Source: an uncultured Eubacteriales bacterium (GTDB lineage: Bacteria; Bacillota_A; Clostridia; Christensenellales; Aristaeellaceae). Taken from it: 7,112 nt of DNA. The position numbers and the translations under genes were made by a program. Of the stretch, positions 4,328 to 7,112 are shown in pieces; position 1 is the stretch's first letter, and each line of letters starts with the position of its first letter. Under the pieces are notes generated by a model, which was not told where the DNA came from, did no database searches, and saw nothing but the letters and a program-made list of their open reading frames with translations. The stretch spans positions 1 through 7,112 of the forward strand of contig CALVKX010000111.1 in NCBI GenBank assembly GCA_944333375.1, given 5' to 3'.

Positions 4328-6130
4328 ATGAAGACAGGAAGAAAGATGCTGTCCTGGCTGCTGGCGCTGACGCTGGTGCTGGGCACGGCGCTCATACCCG
4401 TCGGGGCCATGGCTGAGCAGGCCCTGGCCGACGGCACCTACACCGGCGCGGCCAACGGCATGGGCGGCGCGGTGAACGTGACCGTGACCGTGGAAGGCGG
4501 CAAGATCACCAGCGTTGAAGTCGGCGAGCATCAGGAGACGGCCGGCATCAGCGATCCAGCGATCGAGCAGGTCCCGGCTGCCATCGTCGAGGCGCAGAGC
4601 ACCGACGTGGACGGCGTGGCCGGCGCGACCGTGACCTCGGACGCCATCAAGGCGGCCGTGGACGCCGCCCTCAGCGGCGAGGCGCCCGAAGAGGACAAGC
4701 CCCTTGAGATCACCATCCAGCCGGACGTGATCGTGGTGGGCGCTGGCATGGCGGGCCTGGTGGCCAGCGTGCACGCGGCCGAGCTGGGCGCGAACGTCCT
4801 GGTGCTGGAGCAGAACTACCGCGTGGGCGGCTCCGCCAACACCGCGGGCGGCTCCATCAGCGGCGCCGGCTACAAGATCCAGAAGGAAGCCGGTATTGAG
4901 GACAGCGCCGAGGCTTTCTATAACGACTTCGTCACCATGGGCGGCGGCGAGGAGAACATGAACACCGAAATCGCCAAGGTGCACGCCGAGCGCAGCGGCG
5001 AGGCCATCGACTGGCTGCAGGACTACGTGGGCGTGGAGTTCTCCGATCAGGTGGACAGCGGCGGATACCTGACCATGAACACCTACCGCGTGACCTACAC
5101 CGCGGGCGGCGCCTCCTCCGGCGGCGGCTCCTACTTCGTCAACGCCCTGATGGAAAAGCTGCAGGGCTTCATCGACGCGGGCCAGGCCCAGCTGTGCCTG
5201 GACACGCTGGTCACCGACCTCATGTTTGACGAAAACGGCGACGTGGTCGGCGTCAAGGTGGGCGACACCGAGATCCCCGCGCCCAGCACCATCATCGCCA
5301 CCGGCGGCTATGGCTACTGCGAGCGCTGGCTCAAGGAGTACAACTTCACCAACATCACCTCCAATGACCCCGTCACCGCCATCGGCAGCGGCTACGACTT
5401 CGCCCGCAGTGCCGGCGCGGCCTTTGACAACATGGATTACTGCTCCTGCTACGGCGGCTCCGTGCCGGTCAGCGGCTTCCAGGCCTCGCTTCGCTGCAAC
5501 ATCAACTACAACGGCGCCATCTGGGTCAACACCGCCGGCGAGCGCGTCTTTAACGAGCCCGTGGCCAGCTCCATGGACAAGCGCACCGTGTGGCGCACCG
5601 CCGACCAGAACATCGTCTACGTCGTTCTGGCCGAGAACATGCTGTCCGACGACAGCGCGCTCTTTACCGGCATGATGAGCAACTCCGCGGCCTTCACCAA
5701 CGAGGAGAAGATCGCCGAGCTGCTGGAGCAGGGTTACATGTTCAAGGCGGACACCATCGAGGAGCTGGGCGAGATGATCGGCGCTGAGAAGCTGGCCGAG
5801 ACTGTCGCCAAGTACAACGAGGATGTCGCCGCGGGCGAGGACTCCGTCTTCGGCCGCACGGACAACCTGCTCGCCTTCGAGGAGGGCCCCTTCTACGCCG
5901 TGTACACCGTGCCCTACCTGATGATGACCGCCGGCGGCCCGCGCATCAACGGCGACGGCCAGCTCGTGCGTGAGGATGGCACGCTGGTGGGCGGCGCCTA
6001 CCTGGCGGGCGAGATCATCGGCTCGGCCAACATCGCCGGCCACAACACCATCGGCGGCATCGGCCATGGCCTGTGCGCCACGTGGGGCCGTATCTCCGCC
6101 GAAAGCGCGGTGAAGAACGCGGGCAAGTAA
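4328..6130 (+). CDS. Secreted FMN-binding/FAD-dependent reductase, unknown acceptor
   Basis: This 600-residue exported flavoprotein has the soluble fumarate/urocanate reductase fold, which reduces an organic acceptor outside the membrane. A signal peptide (1-29, cleavage likely after AMA) has no lipobox cysteine. An FMN_bind domain follows (about 34-115) with flavinylation motif GATVTS (99-104); Thr103 is the expected attachment site for ApbE-type transferases. The FAD_binding_2 domain starts with VVGAGMAGL (136-144) and Glu161, continues with ATGG (324-327), and ends with TAGG (534-537), AGE (560-562) and NTIGG (573-577). There is no haem domain, so electrons must enter through FMN. Aligned from memory to Shewanella Fcc3, positions His365, Arg402, His504 and Arg544 read Tyr375, about Met416, Met533 and Thr574, which argues against fumarate. 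A CSC pair sits at 372-374. It is divergent from the AraC gene and ends at a strong hairpin. Domains are certain; the substrate is unknown. Confidence 0.93.
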   Translation: MKTGRKMLSWLLALTLVLGTALIPVGAMAEQALADGTYTGAANGMGGAVNVTVTVEGGKITSVEVGEHQETAGISDPAIEQVPAAIVEAQSTDVDGVAGATVTSDAIKAAVDAALSGEAPEEDKPLEITIQPDVIVVGAGMAGLVASVHAAELGANVLVLEQNYRVGGSANTAGGSISGAGYKIQKEAGIEDSAEAFYNDFVTMGGGEENMNTEIAKVHAERSGEAIDWLQDYVGVEFSDQVDSGGYLTMNTYRVTYTAGGASSGGGSYFVNALMEKLQGFIDAGQAQLCLDTLVTDLMFDENGDVVGVKVGDTEIPAPSTIIATGGYGYCERWLKEYNFTNITSNDPVTAIGSGYDFARSAGAAFDNMDYCSCYGGSVPVSGFQASLRCNINYNGAIWVNTAGERVFNEPVASSMDKRTVWRTADQNIVYVVLAENMLSDDSALFTGMMSNSAAFTNEEKIAELLEQGYMFKADTIEELGEMIGAEKLAETVAKYNEDVAAGEDSVFGRTDNLLAFEEGPFYAVYTVPYLMMTAGGPRINGDGQLVREDGTLVGGAYLAGEIIGSANIAGHNTIGGIGHGLCATWGRISAESAVKNAGK

Positions 6131-6170
6131 GCTCGCAGACCGTTCCCGCATCCCGCTGGAAAACAAACGA

Positions 6171-6208
6171 CCGGCCCGCAGGGGAGCGAAAGCTCCCTTG
6201 CGGGCCGG
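6171..6208. terminator. Bidirectional intrinsic terminator between reductase and glycerate kinase
   Basis: CCGGCCCGCAGGGGAGC (6171-6187) pairs with GCTCCCTTGCGGGCCGG (6192-6208) over 17 positions with one G-T wobble, capped by a GAAA tetraloop. On the plus strand the stem is followed by CTTGCTTTCTG, and on the minus strand by TCGTTTGTTTT. It can therefore end both converging transcripts, with the better U tract serving the glycerate kinase side. Confidence 0.88.
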
Positions 6209-6228
6209 CTTGCTTTCTGTCAGGGGCA

Positions 6229-7112
6229 TTAGCGCCTGATGAGCACCACGGAGAGGTCGTTGACGTTGGTGCCGGTGGGTCCGGTCATGATGAGGCTATC
6301 GATGGCCTTGAGGGCGTGGTAGGCGTCGTTGTCCTGGAGCACCTTGTGGATGTCCAGCCCGGCGGCGGCCAGCCGCGCGGCGGAGCCTTCGTCCACGATG
6401 CCGCCCGCCGCGTCCGTCGGACCGTCCGAGCCGTCGGAGCCGAAGGAGAACACGCAGGTGTCGCGGCACCCGGAGATGCCCTCGGCCGCGCCCAGCGCGA
6501 TCTCCTGGTTGCGCCCGCCCAGGCCCTTGCCCGTCAGGTGCACCACCGTCTCGCCGCCGGCCAGGAACGCCAGCGAGCGCTCCGCATCCTGATGGTCGCG
6601 CGCGATGGCGGCCAGGAAGGCCCCAGCCTCCCGCGCTTCGCAGGTGAGGCTGGCGGTGAGGAACACCGGCTCGTAGCCCAGCTCCCGGCATGTCTCGGCG
6701 GCGGTGCGGCACAGCTGGCGCACGCTGCCGGTGATGAAGGTGGTCACGTTGGTGAGCTCCTTGGGCGTCTCCTGCCCCAGCAATCCAAGCGCGGCGTCGG
6801 ACAGGCGCAGCCCGTAGCGGGCCGCAATCTCCTGCGCCTGCGCACAGGTGGAGGCGTCGGGGTAGGCGGGGCCGGAGGCGATCATGTCCAGCGGGTCGCC
6901 GATGATGTCGCTGAGTACCACGGCATAGACGTGCGCCGGAGCGCAGGAGAGCGCAAAGCGCCCGCCCTTGACGGCGGAGAGCCGCTTGCGCAGCGTGTTC
7001 ATCTCCACGATGTTGGCGCCGCAGGCCAGCAGCTGACGCGTGATGTCGGCCAGCTCGTCGGCGGGGATGAGCGGCTGCTCAAAGAGCGCCGAGCCGCCGC
7101 CGGAAAGCAGGA
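6229..7112 (-). CDS. Glycerate 2-kinase, MOFRL family, 5' end missing (partial)
   Basis: The family phosphorylates D-glycerate with ATP to 2-phosphoglycerate, feeding glyoxylate, hydroxypyruvate or sugar-acid breakdown into glycolysis; the enzyme is cytoplasmic. The frame stays open to the window edge. The visible 293 residues begin LLSGGGSALF, the phosphate-binding loop of the family. They continue with ACGANI(V)EMNTLRKRLSAVKGG (about 29-50), DIIGDPLDMIASGP (68-81), the GKGLGGRNQE stretch (194-203), FGSDGSDGPTDAAGG (223-237, the hallmark of the C-terminal MOFRL domain) and TGPTGTNVNDL (276-286). Relatives are about 415-440 residues, so some 120-145 N-terminal residues are missing. The GTG at 7008 is an internal valine, not a start. 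The family also includes proteins named TtuD and GckA; I give no symbol because the substrate cannot be told apart from the sequence. It converges on the reductase gene and shares its terminator. Confidence 0.94.
   Translation of the reverse strand, partial: LLSGGGSALFEQPLIPADELADITRQLLACGANIVEMNTLRKRLSAVKGGRFALSCAPAHVYAVVLSDIIGDPLDMIASGPAYPDASTCAQAQEIAARYGLRLSDAALGLLGQETPKELTNVTTFITGSVRQLCRTAAETCRELGYEPVFLTASLTCEAREAGAFLAAIARDHQDAERSLAFLAGGETVVHLTGKGLGGRNQEIALGAAEGISGCRDTCVFSFGSDGSDGPTDAAGGIVDEGSAARLAAAGLDIHKVLQDNDAYHALKAIDSLIMTGPTGTNVNDLSVVLIRR

Noticed and set aside
4232..6229. A 665-codon open frame antisense to the reductase gene
   Set aside because: Same cause: codon bias of the real gene. 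The product is a Gly/Ala/Val/His-rich sequence with no motif, no ribosome binding site is apparent, and it runs through the bidirectional terminator.

Overview
The window looks like chromosomal DNA from a GC-rich (about 60-65% by eye) Gram-positive anaerobe of the class Clostridia, probably gut-associated. This rests on strong GGAGG-type ribosome binding sites, a DUF6483-like gene, a YdiF-type ABC-F protein, and a secreted covalent-FMN/FAD reductase paired with an AraC-type regulator. The assignment is inference. No rRNA, tRNA, CRISPR array, transposase or phage gene was seen.

Layout, left to right. (1) 1-297: the 3' end of rplA (ribosomal protein L1), closed by an intrinsic terminator at 314-345. 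The usual partners rplJ-rplL do not follow. (2) 348-2980: a new transcription unit starts at an extended -10 promoter immediately after the terminator. It holds a small helical protein of the DUF6483 type (399-1064), which overlaps by 4 bp a 639-residue ABC-F ATPase predicted to act on the ribosome. (3) 2981-3293: a gene-free stretch between convergent genes. Nearly all of it is tiled by seven consecutive hairpins, and the block is bounded by imperfect terminal inverted repeats of about 42 bp. It is the most unusual structure in the window. (4) 3294-6130: a divergent pair, an AraC-family regulator (minus strand) and a secreted 600-residue flavoprotein reductase (plus strand), sharing a 158-bp AT-rich control region. 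(5) 6171-6208: a strong GAAA-capped hairpin that can terminate both converging transcripts. (6) 6229-7112: a MOFRL-type glycerate 2-kinase on the minus strand, with its N-terminus outside the window.

How the genes work together. The left half is translation-related (L1, ABC-F). The middle is probably a substrate-induced respiratory module: the AraC protein would sense a small molecule and control an exported reductase. That reductase takes electrons through covalently bound FMN and FAD and passes them to an organic acceptor. Its fold is that of soluble fumarate/urocanate reductases, but a from-memory alignment shows the dicarboxylate-binding and proton-donor residues replaced. Its acceptor is therefore probably neither fumarate nor urocanate. 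The glycerate kinase belongs to a separate, convergent unit.
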